Shown: positions 1 through 10,020, numbered from the stretch's first letter. The stretch: 64,000 nt of DNA from Sediminibacterium sp. (GCF_030695065.1 NZ_JAUYTR010000007.1:62001-126000); one strand, 5' to 3'. Made by a program: numbers and translations. Notes: generated from the sequence alone by a model not told the origin.

Positions 1-2
1 AA

Positions 3-521
3 GTGCATATGATTGACTTTTTGCAAATATTTGAATTGGAGGATAAATACCTGGGAACAATGGAAATGTTGGGTAAAAAAATTGGTGAATTATCTGTGAA
101 CACTTTAATGGATAAACTTCGTTTTTTTGAGCTTGCTGTTTTCAATTTTATTATTGGGAACAATGATATGCACTTGAAAAACTTTTCAATGATTGTAAGC
201 GAATATGGTTGGACTTTGTCTCCAGCTTATGATTTAATCAATGTTAAAATAATTTTGCCCAAAGATCAAGAGGATACTGCTTTGAAGCTGGGGGGTAAAA
301 AGCATAATTTCAACAAAAGGTATTTTGATCAGTTGGGAAATGTGCTTGAGCTTAATGATAAACAGACTGGATCTGTTTATAAAAAATTACAAATCTGGTT
401 GCCGAATGCCGTCCACTTAATTGAGCAATCTTTTTTGCAGGAAGCTGCTACGAAGAGATACATCGATTTAATTGAGAAAAGATCAGCGATATTTCAAGCC
501 GAAAATTACTCAGTATATTGA
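3..521 (+). CDS. HipA-like Ser/Thr kinase, C-terminal part (5' truncated by window)
   Basis: This is the C-terminal 172 residues of a HipA-family protein; the gene begins before the window. HipA is the kinase toxin of HipBA toxin-antitoxin modules. Seen: the catalytic stretch GNNDMHLKNF (about residues 52-61 of this fragment; the Asp and the Asn five residues later fit the catalytic Asp and metal-binding Asn) and the LSPAYDL motif (72-78) whose Asp fits the second metal ligand. The HipB antitoxin and any HipA N-terminal subdomain would lie outside the window, so whether this is a full-length toxin or a split HipT-like form cannot be judged. It reads in the same direction as glpD, 105 bases upstream of it, and is probably not part of that unit. 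Confidence 0.8.
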   Translation: MHMIDFLQIFELEDKYLGTMEMLGKKIGELSVNTLMDKLRFFELAVFNFIIGNNDMHLKNFSMIVSEYGWTLSPAYDLINVKIILPKDQEDTALKLGGKKHNFNKRYFDQLGNVLELNDKQTGSVYKKLQIWLPNAVHLIEQSFLQEAATKRYIDLIEKRSAIFQAENYSVY

Positions 522-540
522 GTAAAATTTTAAATAGGCG

Positions 541-621
541 TTTTATCAATCAAATAATCCTAGTTTTTGAACCATTTAGATGCTTTTATGATTGATAAAT
601 CATACGTTTATGATCGATAAA
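541..621 (+). promoter_or_regulatory. Repeated operator-like sites upstream of glpD
   Basis: Two near-identical 15-base direct repeats, TTTATGATTGATAAA at 585-599 and TTTATGATCGATAAA at 607-621, have start points 22 bases (about two helical turns) apart. An inverted partial copy, TTTATCAATCA, lies at 542-552. Each repeat has TTTAT/ATAAA half-sites. The last copy ends five bases before the glpD ATG at 627 and overlaps a weak -7-like element (TACGTTTA, 603-610). The arrangement suits a repressor of the glycerol genes, but the protein is unknown and not encoded nearby. Confidence 0.5.
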
Positions 622-626
622 ATAGA

Positions 627-2243
627 ATGGATAATCTTACATACGACATTGTAATAATAGGCGGCGGCGCTACTGGCCTGGGTTCCGCAGTGGATGCGGC
701 TTCGCGCGGGTACAAGACTTTACTTATTGAGCAGCATGATTTTGGTAAAGGCACTTCTAGCCGTTCCACTAAATTGGTGCATGGTGGTGTGCGGTACTTG
801 GCGCAAGGGAATATTAAATTGGTGCGCGAGGCGTTAGCCGAGCGCGGTAGGTTACTCAAAAATGCGCCACTCATGACGAGCACACAACCCTTTGTGGTGC
901 CGGTGTTTAGCCTTTGGGAAAAAATTTATTATAGTGCGGGTTTAATGCTGTACGATGTATTGTCAGGCAAATTATCATTGGGTAAAACCCGTTTGCTTTC
1001 GCGCAAAAAAACCTTGGAATTATTACCCAATATCAATCCTAAAAAAGTGGCTGGGGGTATTTTATACTACGATGGCCAGTTTAATGATGCGGAACTCTGT
1101 ATTGAATTAGCAAACACTGCGGAACGTTATGGTGCTACTGTTTTGAATTACACCAAAGCAGTTGGCTTTATAAAAGAGAATGGCGTTATTGTTGCGGTGG
1201 AACTGGAGGATACGCTGTGGGCCGCTGTGGGTGCGGGTTCTGAGGCGGCCGCGGGCGGTGCTGCCGAGGCGGCTATTGCTGCCGCGTCGCAACCGAAACG
1301 AAGAACCGTTGCTTGTAAATCGGTCATTAACGCAACGGGCGTTTTCACTGATGCTGTTTTGCAAATGGATGATCCGCAAGCAGACACTTTAGTGTATCCC
1401 TCTCAGGGTATTCACTTGGTAGTGAGTCCTCAGTTTTTCAGAGGAGGCAATGCCATGATGATTCCCAAAACCGATGATGGTCGCGTACTTTTTGCCGTGC
1501 CTTGGCAAGGTAAAGTAGTAATAGGTACCACCGATTCACATGTGGATCATATTGACCTAGAACCCTTGCCACTTGCCGAAGAAATTCATTTTGTGCTAGA
1601 ACATTTTAATCGCTACACCAATACGGCCATTACGAAAGATGATGTGCTCAGTGTTTTTGTGGGGCTTCGTCCCTTGGTGCGTTCTGCTAATGCGGGTTCC
1701 AATATTACTTCTTTATTGTCTCGTGATCATACTTTGGTGGTTTCTCCTAGTAGAATGGTAACCATCACTGGTGGCAAGTGGACCACCTATCGCAAGATGG
1801 CCGAAGATGCTGTGAACAATGCAGTGTTTACAGCGAAGCTCGACGGGGCTGAAGCGGGCCGAACGCGCGACGCTAAAAAATGCATAACCAAGAATTTGCC
1901 CATTGGTGATTTAGGTGCTGCTAGAGAATTAGCGGCGCAATTGACTTTAGATGAACCATTGTTGGGAGATTATTTGGATCATGAATTTGCCGCTTTTCAT
2001 CATATTACTTACGCTATTCGGGTTGTTGACGTGGTTGTTGCGGCGCGCTGCAAATACGTACGAACCGTGGAAGATTTTCTAGCGCGCCGCAGCAGGCTGC
2101 TCTTCCTAGATGCCAGAGCCGCCATTTATTTAGCTCCCGGTGTTGCAAAAATTTTGCAAAAAGAATTAAATTGGTCTAACGAGCAAAGAGATGCTCAAAT
2201 AGAATCATTTATTCAATTGGCCAACCAATATATTATTCATTAA
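627..2243 (+). CDS. glpD: Aerobic glycerol-3-phosphate dehydrogenase
   Basis: FAD-dependent oxidoreductase of 538 residues that oxidises glycerol 3-phosphate to dihydroxyacetone phosphate and passes electrons to the quinone pool at the inner membrane. The N-terminus carries the dinucleotide-binding GGGATGLG (residues 12-19), followed by the conserved STKLVHGGVRYL (about 47-58) and, later, ITGGKWTTYR. Length is close to the family norm of about 500-550. The oddity is an Ala/Gly-rich insert at about residues 197-224 (bases 1215-1298), much richer in GC than the rest of the gene; further GC-rich patches lie at 1838-1880 and 2030-2125. The frame stays open throughout, so it is not a frameshift. 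glpF follows after nine bases, so the two are probably co-transcribed for glycerol use. Confidence 0.93.
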   Translation: MDNLTYDIVIIGGGATGLGSAVDAASRGYKTLLIEQHDFGKGTSSRSTKLVHGGVRYLAQGNIKLVREALAERGRLLKNAPLMTSTQPFVVPVFSLWEKIYYSAGLMLYDVLSGKLSLGKTRLLSRKKTLELLPNINPKKVAGGILYYDGQFNDAELCIELANTAERYGATVLNYTKAVGFIKENGVIVAVELEDTLWAAVGAGSEAAAGGAAEAAIAAASQPKRRTVACKSVINATGVFTDAVLQMDDPQADTLVYPSQGIHLVVSPQFFRGGNAMMIPKTDDGRVLFAVPWQGKVVIGTTDSHVDHIDLEPLPLAEEIHFVLEHFNRYTNTAITKDDVLSVFVGLRPLVRSANAGSNITSLLSRDHTLVVSPSRMVTITGGKWTTYRKMAEDAVNNAVFTAKLDGAEAGRTRDAKKCITKNLPIGDLGAARELAAQLTLDEPLLGDYLDHEFAAFHHITYAIRVVDVVVAARCKYVRTVEDFLARRSRLLFLDARAAIYLAPGVAKILQKELNWSNEQRDAQIESFIQLANQYIIH

Positions 2244-2252
2244 ATATTTTTT

Positions 2253-2960
2253 ATGACTCCTTTTATTGCTGAATTATTGGGTACTGCATTCATCATTGCA
2301 TTTGGTAATGGGGTAGTGGCCAATGTGGTCTTACACAAAACCAAGGGCCATAATGGTGGTTTAATTGCCATTACATTTGGTTGGAGCATGGCCGTGTTCA
2401 TGGCTGTTTACATTGCAGGCGCTGCAAGTGGTGCGCACCTCAATTCTGCAGTTACCATTGGTTTGGCTTCATTAGGAAAATTTGATTGGGCATTGGTTCC
2501 GCAATATTTATTGGCGCAACTATTAGGGGCTATGTTGGGTCAGTTAATTGTATTCATGATTTACAAAGACCATTTTAATGCTACTGCTGCTGGTCTTACA
2601 CAACGTGCTTGCTTTTGCACCGACCCTGCTATTCGCAATCCGATTCAAAATTTTATGACCGAATTTTTGGCCACTTTTATTTTTATGTTGGCGGTGTTAT
2701 TTATTACCAAAGCCAGTAGCAGCCTTGGTTCTCTAGATGCTTTGCCTGTGGCATTAGTAGTACTAGCCATTGGCTTGAGTTTTGGCGGGCCCACGGGATA
2801 TGCCATCAACCCCGCGCGTGACCTGGGCCCGCGCATTATGCATTTTATTTTGCCCATGACCAATAAGTCATCCTCAGATTGGAGATATGCTTGGGTTCCC
2901 ATTGTTGGGCCAATTCTTGGAGCTGTAGCGGCTGGGTTTATTTATACTTCGTTGCTGTAA
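2253..2960 (+). CDS. glpF: MIP-family glycerol facilitator / aquaporin
   Basis: Integral membrane channel of 235 residues with six predicted helices and two half-helix loops. The second signature is canonical, NPARDLGPR (N186), and the Asp after the Arg is typical of glycerol-conducting members. The first signature reads HLNSAVTIG, so the usual Pro of NPA is Ser65. It lies nine bases after glpD, which supports glycerol uptake as its role; glycerol kinase (glpK) is not in the window. The gene ends 24 bases from the end of the convergent permease gene. Confidence 0.88.
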   Translation: MTPFIAELLGTAFIIAFGNGVVANVVLHKTKGHNGGLIAITFGWSMAVFMAVYIAGAASGAHLNSAVTIGLASLGKFDWALVPQYLLAQLLGAMLGQLIVFMIYKDHFNATAAGLTQRACFCTDPAIRNPIQNFMTEFLATFIFMLAVLFITKASSSLGSLDALPVALVVLAIGLSFGGPTGYAINPARDLGPRIMHFILPMTNKSSSDWRYAWVPIVGPILGAVAAGFIYTSLL

Positions 2961-2983
2961 GCAAGGCTTACAACAAAAAATGC

Positions 2984-4048
2984 TTACTTCAAAAACGGTA
3001 ATTTAAACTGCGTTTTAATCACGCGTTTTTTCTTCATTACCGTTGGGGTATGCTGAAATTCTTGGTAGTATATTTTCAGGAGAATTAAGAAATAAGAAAT
3101 CAACAATGGCCCAAAGATTAAGCCCGTGATGCCAAAATATTTTAATCCCATGATTACGCCCAATAGCGTTACCAAGGGATGCACATCGGCCATTTTTTTT
3201 GCGAGTACAAATCGGACTACATTGTCCATCACCCCCATTAACAATGAGCCCCAGGCAATAAGGCCAATTCCTTGTCCTATGCCTACATTAGCCATTAAAT
3301 AAATGCTAATAGGCACCCATATTAATCCCGCACCTACAATGGGTATGATGGATGCTAAACCTGTGAGTACGGCCCAGAATCCGGGTTGGCTTAAATCTAC
3401 CCATAAAAAATATACCCATGCCAATCCTCCTTGTATAATGGCAATCAAAGGAACACCTACTGCATTACTTACCGTTTGTGCATGCAACTCATTGGCGAAC
3501 AACATAATTTTTTCTCGCTTAAATGGCAAGTAAAAAACAATAGCTGCTTCCATTCTATTCAAGTTGGTGATCATGAAGAATAAAATAAAATACATCATAC
3601 CTATTGAGCTCAATAAATTCAATCCTTGGCTTAATAAATTGCTGATGAAATTGGTGAAGTATGCTTCTAGTCCGTTCAAGTTTTTCTCGGACAATAATTG
3701 AAAATGATAATCGGCTTGTAATTTTTTATCTAACTCTTTTAATGGTTCTAAAAATGCATCGGTGTTTCCTGCTATTAACAATGCTTTATTATAGAGCATT
3801 CCGGCCAATAACGAAAAGGGTAAAAGGATAATAAAAAAGGAAACAACTATTACCAATGCTGCTGCGGCCGATTTGCTCCAGTTTTTTTTCTTTACTAAAG
3901 TTTCTACAGATGGTTTACTGAGTACATAAAACAATACTGCTGCTAAAAAAGCAGTGAAAAACTGTTGCAGGGTATAAAACAAGAATCCTGCAAAAATCAA
4001 AATGACTCCCAGAAAGATATAACGGTTTATTTTATGTTCTTGCTGCAT
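2984..4048 (-). CDS. AI-2E family transporter (PerM/TqsA-like permease)
   Basis: Polytopic membrane protein of 354 residues. Two hydrophobic helices near the N-terminus (about 10-70) are followed by a soluble segment and then a group of hydrophobic helices, the pattern of the AI-2E transporter (UPF0118/PerM) family. The family holds quorum-signal exporters and sodium/proton antiporters, so the substrate cannot be read from sequence. It is a single gene, divergent from the small envelope genes at 4079 and convergent with glpF. Start chosen at the ATG at 4048, with a TAnnTTTG element 17 bases upstream. Confidence 0.85.
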   Translation of the reverse strand: MQQEHKINRYIFLGVILIFAGFLFYTLQQFFTAFLAAVLFYVLSKPSVETLVKKKNWSKSAAAALVIVVSFFIILLPFSLLAGMLYNKALLIAGNTDAFLEPLKELDKKLQADYHFQLLSEKNLNGLEAYFTNFISNLLSQGLNLLSSIGMMYFILFFMITNLNRMEAAIVFYLPFKREKIMLFANELHAQTVSNAVGVPLIAIIQGGLAWVYFLWVDLSQPGFWAVLTGLASIIPIVGAGLIWVPISIYLMANVGIGQGIGLIAWGSLLMGVMDNVVRFVLAKKMADVHPLVTLLGVIMGLKYFGITGLIFGPLLISYFLILLKIYYQEFQHTPTVMKKKRVIKTQFKLPFLK

Positions 4049-4064
4049 TTTTCGTAACTTGTAT

Positions 4065-4072
4065 CAAATGTA
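4065..4072 (-). promoter_or_regulatory. -7 promoter element of the AI-2E permease gene
   Basis: On the minus strand the bases read TACATTTG, an exact match to the Bacteroidota -7 consensus TAnnTTTG, 16 bases before the ATG. No clear -33 TTTG partner is visible at the usual spacing. Confidence 0.4.
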
Positions 4073-4078
4073 TTATTT

Positions 4079-4321
4079 ATGAGCGAGAACAGTAAATTCA
4101 TTTCAGGTTTGTTGCTCGGTGCGCTTGCAGGTACTGCTTTAGCACTTTACTTAAACACCGATAAGGGCAAAGAATTATTGGCCAGCTTAAATGTGGAGGC
4201 AGATCATTTAAAAGAAGAAGCCCAAGAGGGGTATGGTCATGTTAAAGAGGGCGTAGAAGATTTATTGGCTAAGGCTAAAAACTTAGTGAAAGAATTAGAA
4301 CAAAAAATTGCCGAAGCATAA
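4079..4321 (+). CDS. YtxH-domain small envelope protein
   Basis: An 80-residue protein with one N-terminal membrane segment (about residues 8-25, rich in Leu, Gly and Ala) followed by an amphipathic, Lys/Glu-rich helical tail, as in YtxH-domain proteins, which are linked to general stress and envelope functions. Molecular role unknown. It opens a run of three small genes (4079-4953) in which all members have membrane or amphipathic segments, which suggests a shared envelope role. Confidence 0.75.
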   Translation: MSENSKFISGLLLGALAGTALALYLNTDKGKELLASLNVEADHLKEEAQEGYGHVKEGVEDLLAKAKNLVKELEQKIAEA

Positions 4322-4351
4322 ACTTTTATGCCTGCACATTAAATTTATTGT

Positions 4352-4689
4352 ATGTCTGAATCGGAAGATTTTTTTGGAAAGGCCAAAAAGGAATTGGAAG
4401 ATTATATAGCCAATCGCATCCTTTTGGCTAAAATGCAAGTAACCCAACAAGTCAGTCACAAAATGGCTTCGGTGGTGGTGCTCATGTTAGTGGCTACCAT
4501 TTTTGCTTTTGTGTTGGTTTTTGGGGGGATTATGGCTGCCTATTATTTGACCGATCTCACTGGTAGTTTGGTGAAAGGCTTTGGCTATGTAGCTGCTTTT
4601 TTTCTGGGTCTCTTGCTTATAGTGGTTTTGTTCCGTAAAAAACTGGCTACTGTAGTAGTAGATGCCCTCATTAAAAATTTATTTAAGTA

Positions 4690-4690
<1 letters not shown>
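4352..4690 (+). CDS. Phage-holin superfamily III / YqjE-like membrane protein
   Basis: A 112-residue protein with a short charged N-terminus and two transmembrane helices (about residues 38-66 and 76-95), matching the holin-X/YqjE type of small membrane protein. Despite the family name nothing around it is phage-like; in many bacteria such proteins sit next to YtxH or CsbD-like stress proteins, as here. The stop codon shares one base with the start of the next gene (TAATG), so the pair is translationally coupled. Confidence 0.7.
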
Positions 4691-6511
<1,821 letters not shown>

Positions 6512-6514
6512 TTT

Positions 6515-6766
6515 ATGATTTTAGAAATATTAACTCCGGAGAAAAAACTATACAGTGGTGAAGTGTACGGTGTACAATTGCCCGGTATTAGTGGTTTATT
6601 CGAGATACTTGACAAGCACGCACCAATGGTAAGTGCCTTGGGTAAGGGTAACCTAAAAATTTTGAAGGATAAAAAGGAAGTAGAAAGCTATTCTATCCAA
6701 AGCGGTTTTGTTGAAGTAATCAACAACAAAGCAACTGTGTTGGTAGAGGGTGCAGTAGAACTGTAA
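6515..6766 (+). CDS. atpC: F1 ATP synthase epsilon subunit (short form)
   Basis: An 83-residue epsilon subunit that keeps the N-terminal beta-sandwich (LTPEKKLYSGEV near the start) but lacks the C-terminal two-helix domain that gives ATP-hydrolysis control in the roughly 130-residue proteobacterial forms. Short forms like this are usual in Bacteroidota. It follows atpD by three bases and is closed by a terminator at 6825. Confidence 0.92.
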   Translation: MILEILTPEKKLYSGEVYGVQLPGISGLFEILDKHAPMVSALGKGNLKILKDKKEVESYSIQSGFVEVINNKATVLVEGAVEL

Positions 6767-6824
6767 GCGAACTTTGATTGCGCTGCGGCTTTAATCCCTT
6801 TAGCTAATTTCTTTATATAATTTG

Positions 6825-6855
6825 AACAGCTCCTCTTTTGAGGGGCTGTTTTTTT
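6825..6855 (+). terminator. Rho-independent terminator after atpDC
   Basis: An 11-base stem (6825-6835 pairing with 6840-6850, one G-T pair), a four-base T loop, and a T run from 6849. It ends the atpD-atpC transcript. Confidence 0.8.
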
Positions 6856-7024
6856 ATGCCCATGTTTGAGCTTTCCCAATACCCAGCTTATCAGCTTTGT
6901 GTCTAGCCCTTTCTGGCCCTTACGGCTCCTGCGGTAATGCGAAAATAAATAAGGGGCGAAAAAATATACTAAAAGTATATATAGCAAAAAGACAGAGGCC
7001 TTTAAATGATTGAAATAGCGAGAT

Positions 7025-7057
7025 ATTGCGAGAATCTCGCAATTTTTACTAAATTTG
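7025..7057 (+). promoter_or_regulatory. Promoter and overlapping palindromic operator of the Fic gene
   Basis: A perfect 19-base palindrome, ATTGCGAGA-a-TCTCGCAAT, occupies 7025-7043. Seven bases further on is TAAATTTG (7050-7057), an exact TAnnTTTG -7 element, 15 bases before the ATG at 7073. The palindrome covers the spacer and the expected -33 position, so a bound protein would block transcription. The stretch 6856-7024 before it holds no gene that I can support. Confidence 0.6.
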
Positions 7058-7072
7058 CGCTGACTTTATTTT

Positions 7073-8359
7073 ATGATTGAAAAAGCGCCTAAACATATTA
7101 AAGAAGAAGATACTATTAAAGTAATGGTAGACTTAGAAAGGAAGGGGGTTTTAAAGACTTTTCAAGATGACTATTTGTATTGGGATAAAATTAAATACAA
7201 GTCTAAAGATCACCCTCCTGAAAAAGTATGGAATGCGGTAAAACTTCATCGTTGGTTGAGAAAAACTACTATTCAGTTTGGAAAGTATCAATTTAGTTTT
7301 GTCATTACTGATTATATGCAACGTGTTTTGCATCAGTTCGATTTGCATATTGGGGGAAATTTGAGCAGTAATATTGGGATTGCTGAAACAGATAAAATAA
7401 AGTTTGTAATTAGTTCAATAATGGAAGAAGCTATTTCGAGTAGTCAAATGGAAGGCGCTAATACAACTCGAAAAAAGGCAAAAGAAATGATTCAGAAGGA
7501 GCAAAAGCCTACTAATAAATCTGAGCAAATGATTCTGAATAACTTCATCACAATGAAGCATATTGTTCAGCATAAAAACCAATCTGTTACTCCGAATAGG
7601 ATTCTTGCTTTGCATCAATTAATTATAAAAGACACACTTAATAAAAAAGTTGAAGAAGGAAAATTCAGAGATACGAATGATGTTTATGTAGTAGATCATA
7701 GCTCTAGCGAAGTTGTTCATCAACCCCCATCTCATGAGGAATTAGCCTTGTTAATAAACGACCTTTGTGAATTTTGTAATAAAGAGTCTGAAAATTTTAT
7801 TCATCCAGTTGTAAAGGGCTGTATCATACATTTTATGTTAGGATGGATTCATCCATTTGTTGATGGTAACGGAAGAACAGCTCGCGCTCTTTTTTATTGG
7901 TACATGCTTAAGCAAGGATATTGGCTTACTGAATATTTATCAATATCGAGGATAATTAAAGATTCAAAAGCTCAATATGAAAAAGCTTATTTGTATTCAG
8001 AGATAGATGAGAATGATCTTAGTTATTTTATAACCTATCATATCAAAACATTAGAGAAATCAATTGAAGCTTTAAAGCAATATATTAATACAAAACAGAA
8101 AGAAGTTTTTCAGGCAGCTCAATTTATGTCTATACCAGGTGTAAATGATCGGATGGCACAAATTATCAAGCTTGTTCATGATGATCCTGAAAGAATTCTA
8201 ACTGTAAAAGAGATTGAATCAAGATTTAATATTTCCAATTTTACTGCAAGATCCGATTTGAAAAATTTAGTTGAGTTGGGCTTTTTACAGGCAATTCAAG
8301 TGAATAAAAAGAAACAAAATTTTATCAGAGGAAACAATTTCAATTCATTAATTAATTAA
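7073..8359 (+). CDS. Fic family protein with C-terminal winged helix
   Basis: Fic (filamentation induced by cAMP) enzyme of 428 residues, expected to transfer AMP from ATP to a protein target. The catalytic motif HPFVDGNGR is complete at residues 260-268. An N-terminal inhibitory motif SSQMEG (S123 to G128, fitting [ST]xxxE[GN]) marks it as a class II, self-inhibited Fic protein. Residues about 355-425 resemble a winged-helix DNA-binding domain (ILTVKEIESRFNISNFTARS). With the palindrome over its promoter this suggests autoregulation. No separate antitoxin gene is seen. It sits in an accessory stretch beside the AAA ATPase gene. Confidence 0.9.
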   Translation: MIEKAPKHIKEEDTIKVMVDLERKGVLKTFQDDYLYWDKIKYKSKDHPPEKVWNAVKLHRWLRKTTIQFGKYQFSFVITDYMQRVLHQFDLHIGGNLSSNIGIAETDKIKFVISSIMEEAISSSQMEGANTTRKKAKEMIQKEQKPTNKSEQMILNNFITMKHIVQHKNQSVTPNRILALHQLIIKDTLNKKVEEGKFRDTNDVYVVDHSSSEVVHQPPSHEELALLINDLCEFCNKESENFIHPVVKGCIIHFMLGWIHPFVDGNGRTARALFYWYMLKQGYWLTEYLSISRIIKDSKAQYEKAYLYSEIDENDLSYFITYHIKTLEKSIEALKQYINTKQKEVFQAAQFMSIPGVNDRMAQIIKLVHDDPERILTVKEIESRFNISNFTARSDLKNLVELGFLQAIQVNKKKQNFIRGNNFNSLIN

Positions 8360-8463
8360 TATAAAATTGAGGATAGACCTTCTTAGTTTCAAGTGTATAT
8401 TTTATTGGATTTAAAGATATAGTATCTTTTTTATTTGAAGGTTTTGGGGAGATAAGGGTTGTT

Positions 8464-8564
8464 TATATTCCGCCAAATCCACTTTTATTTCACTGATTTG
8501 GCAGAATATAGTTATTTTATATCTCGCCAAATTGGCTAAAATTTCATAGATTTGGCAGAATATA
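8464..8564 (+). repeat. Two tandem inverted-repeat elements before the AAA ATPase gene
   Basis: Copy 1 has arms at 8464-8479 and 8495-8510 (15 of 16 bases pair; right arm GATTTGGCAGAATATA). Copy 2 has the identical 16-base right arm at 8549-8564 and a decayed left arm at 8518-8533. The copies are 54 bases apart and the second ends 28 bases before the ATG of the ATPase gene. They could be operators or RNA hairpins. The rest of the gap 8360-8592 is AT-rich with nothing else recognisable. Confidence 0.65.
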
Positions 8565-8592
8565 AATTATCCGATGATTTAAATTTCAACCA

Positions 8593-10020
8593 ATGGAAAA
8601 AATTATAGGTAGGGAAATAGAACAAAAGCAATTAAAAAATATCATTGAATCAAATGATGCGGAGCTGCTTGCGATATATGGACGCCGTAGAATTGGTAAA
8701 ACTTATTTAATCAGGAATGCCTATGAGAAGCAACTGATATTTGAACTATCAGGAGTACATAATGCTACATTAAGTCAGCAATTGGAAGTATTTGGTAATG
8801 CAATGTCTCGAGCAACAGGTTTCCCAATCGCTAGTCCTAGAAATTGGTCACAAGCGTTCACGCTTCTGATTGATTATATAAAGCCATTAATCAAAAAAGA
8901 AAAGAAAGTAATATTTATTGATGAGTTCCCCTGGCTTCATACTCCTCGATCTGGATTTATACAAGCTTTCGAAAACTTTTGGAATACATGGGCTTCAAAA
9001 GAAAAAAACTTGGTAGTAGTCATTTGTGGGTCAGCAGCAGCATGGATGATCAAGAATATTATTTATAATAAAGGGGGGCTTCATAACAGAGTTACCAGAA
9101 AGATACGCCTCATGCCATTTACTTTAGGTGAATCAGAAGAATTTTTGAAAGAAAGAAAAATCATACTTGATAGGTATCAATTAATTCAACTTTATATGGT
9201 GATGGGGGGAGTGCCTCAATATTTGAAAATGATAGAAAGAGGGGAAAGTTCAATGTTGGCGATTGACAGAATTTGTTTTACCAAAGATGGATTTTTAAAT
9301 GATGAGTTTAAAAATTTATTTAGCTCTTTATTTGATGATGCTGCTATTCATATGAATATTATTAAAGCATTAGCAAAAAAAGGGAAAGGTCTTACACGGA
9401 ATGAAATTATTGAAACATGTAAATTGAAATCTGGTGGAGGAACTTCTCAAGTATTAGATGAGCTTGCAGAATCTGGATTTATAGGAATATTTAACCCTTA
9501 TGGCAAAACAGCAAAGGACAGTGTTTATAAATTAGTAGATGAGTATACACTGTTTTATACAAAATTCATTGAGCATGGCAAACTAAAAGGAGCTGGTAGT
9601 TGGGCAAAATATTCAAGAACACAATCTTGGATTAGCTGGAGCGGCTATGCATTCGAAAATATTTGTTTGAAGCATATCATACAATTAAAAAATGCATTAG
9701 GTATTAGGAGTGTACATACTGAGCATTATATGTGGCGTTACATACCCAACAAAGATGAAAAAGGCGCTCAAATTGATCTATTAATTGACAGACAGGATAT
9801 GTGTATTAATTTATGTGAGATGAAATTTTCAAGTACTGAGTTTGAGATAACTAAATCTTATGCAAAGGAAATTCAATCAAAAATGAATGTCTTTATCGAA
9901 AAAACTAAAACACGTAAAACCCTCTTTTTAACGCTGGTTACAACGCATGGTGTTAAAAACACTGGAAATTATATTGGGCTAATTCAAAATGAGGTTAAAA
10001 TGGATGCTTTGTTTAAATAA
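8593..10020 (+). CDS. AAA ATPase (COG1672 / DUF234 type)
   Basis: ATPase of 475 residues of the archaeal-type AAA family found widely in Bacteroidota. Walker A GRRRIGKT is at 30-37 and Walker B VIFIDE at 106-111; a helix-turn-helix-like middle region (about 275-310, LTRNEIIETCKL) follows. The C-terminal part (about 340-470) looks like the DUF234 domain and has the spaced residues QIDLLID...CEMKFS, which resemble the D...ExK core of PD-(D/E)xK nucleases. The family's biological role is unsettled; mobile or defence-related functions have been proposed. A single gene with unusual repeats in front of it. Confidence 0.85.
   Translation: MEKIIGREIEQKQLKNIIESNDAELLAIYGRRRIGKTYLIRNAYEKQLIFELSGVHNATLSQQLEVFGNAMSRATGFPIASPRNWSQAFTLLIDYIKPLIKKEKKVIFIDEFPWLHTPRSGFIQAFENFWNTWASKEKNLVVVICGSAAAWMIKNIIYNKGGLHNRVTRKIRLMPFTLGESEEFLKERKIILDRYQLIQLYMVMGGVPQYLKMIERGESSMLAIDRICFTKDGFLNDEFKNLFSSLFDDAAIHMNIIKALAKKGKGLTRNEIIETCKLKSGGGTSQVLDELAESGFIGIFNPYGKTAKDSVYKLVDEYTLFYTKFIEHGKLKGAGSWAKYSRTQSWISWSGYAFENICLKHIIQLKNALGIRSVHTEHYMWRYIPNKDEKGAQIDLLIDRQDMCINLCEMKFSSTEFEITKSYAKEIQSKMNVFIEKTKTRKTLFLTLVTTHGVKNTGNYIGLIQNEVKMDALFK

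Noticed and set aside
1215..1298. GC-rich insert in glpD as a frameshift or assembly error
   Set aside because: The frame is open and conserved residues resume on both sides, and a similar insert occurs independently in queA.
2957..2971. Hairpin GTAAGC-aag-GCTTAC after glpF as a terminator
   Set aside because: The six-base stem is short and is followed by an A-rich, not T-rich, run on the glpF strand.
6965..6982. Small inverted repeat ATATAC/GTATAT before the Fic gene
   Set aside because: Six-base AT-rich arms are expected by chance and no function is evident.
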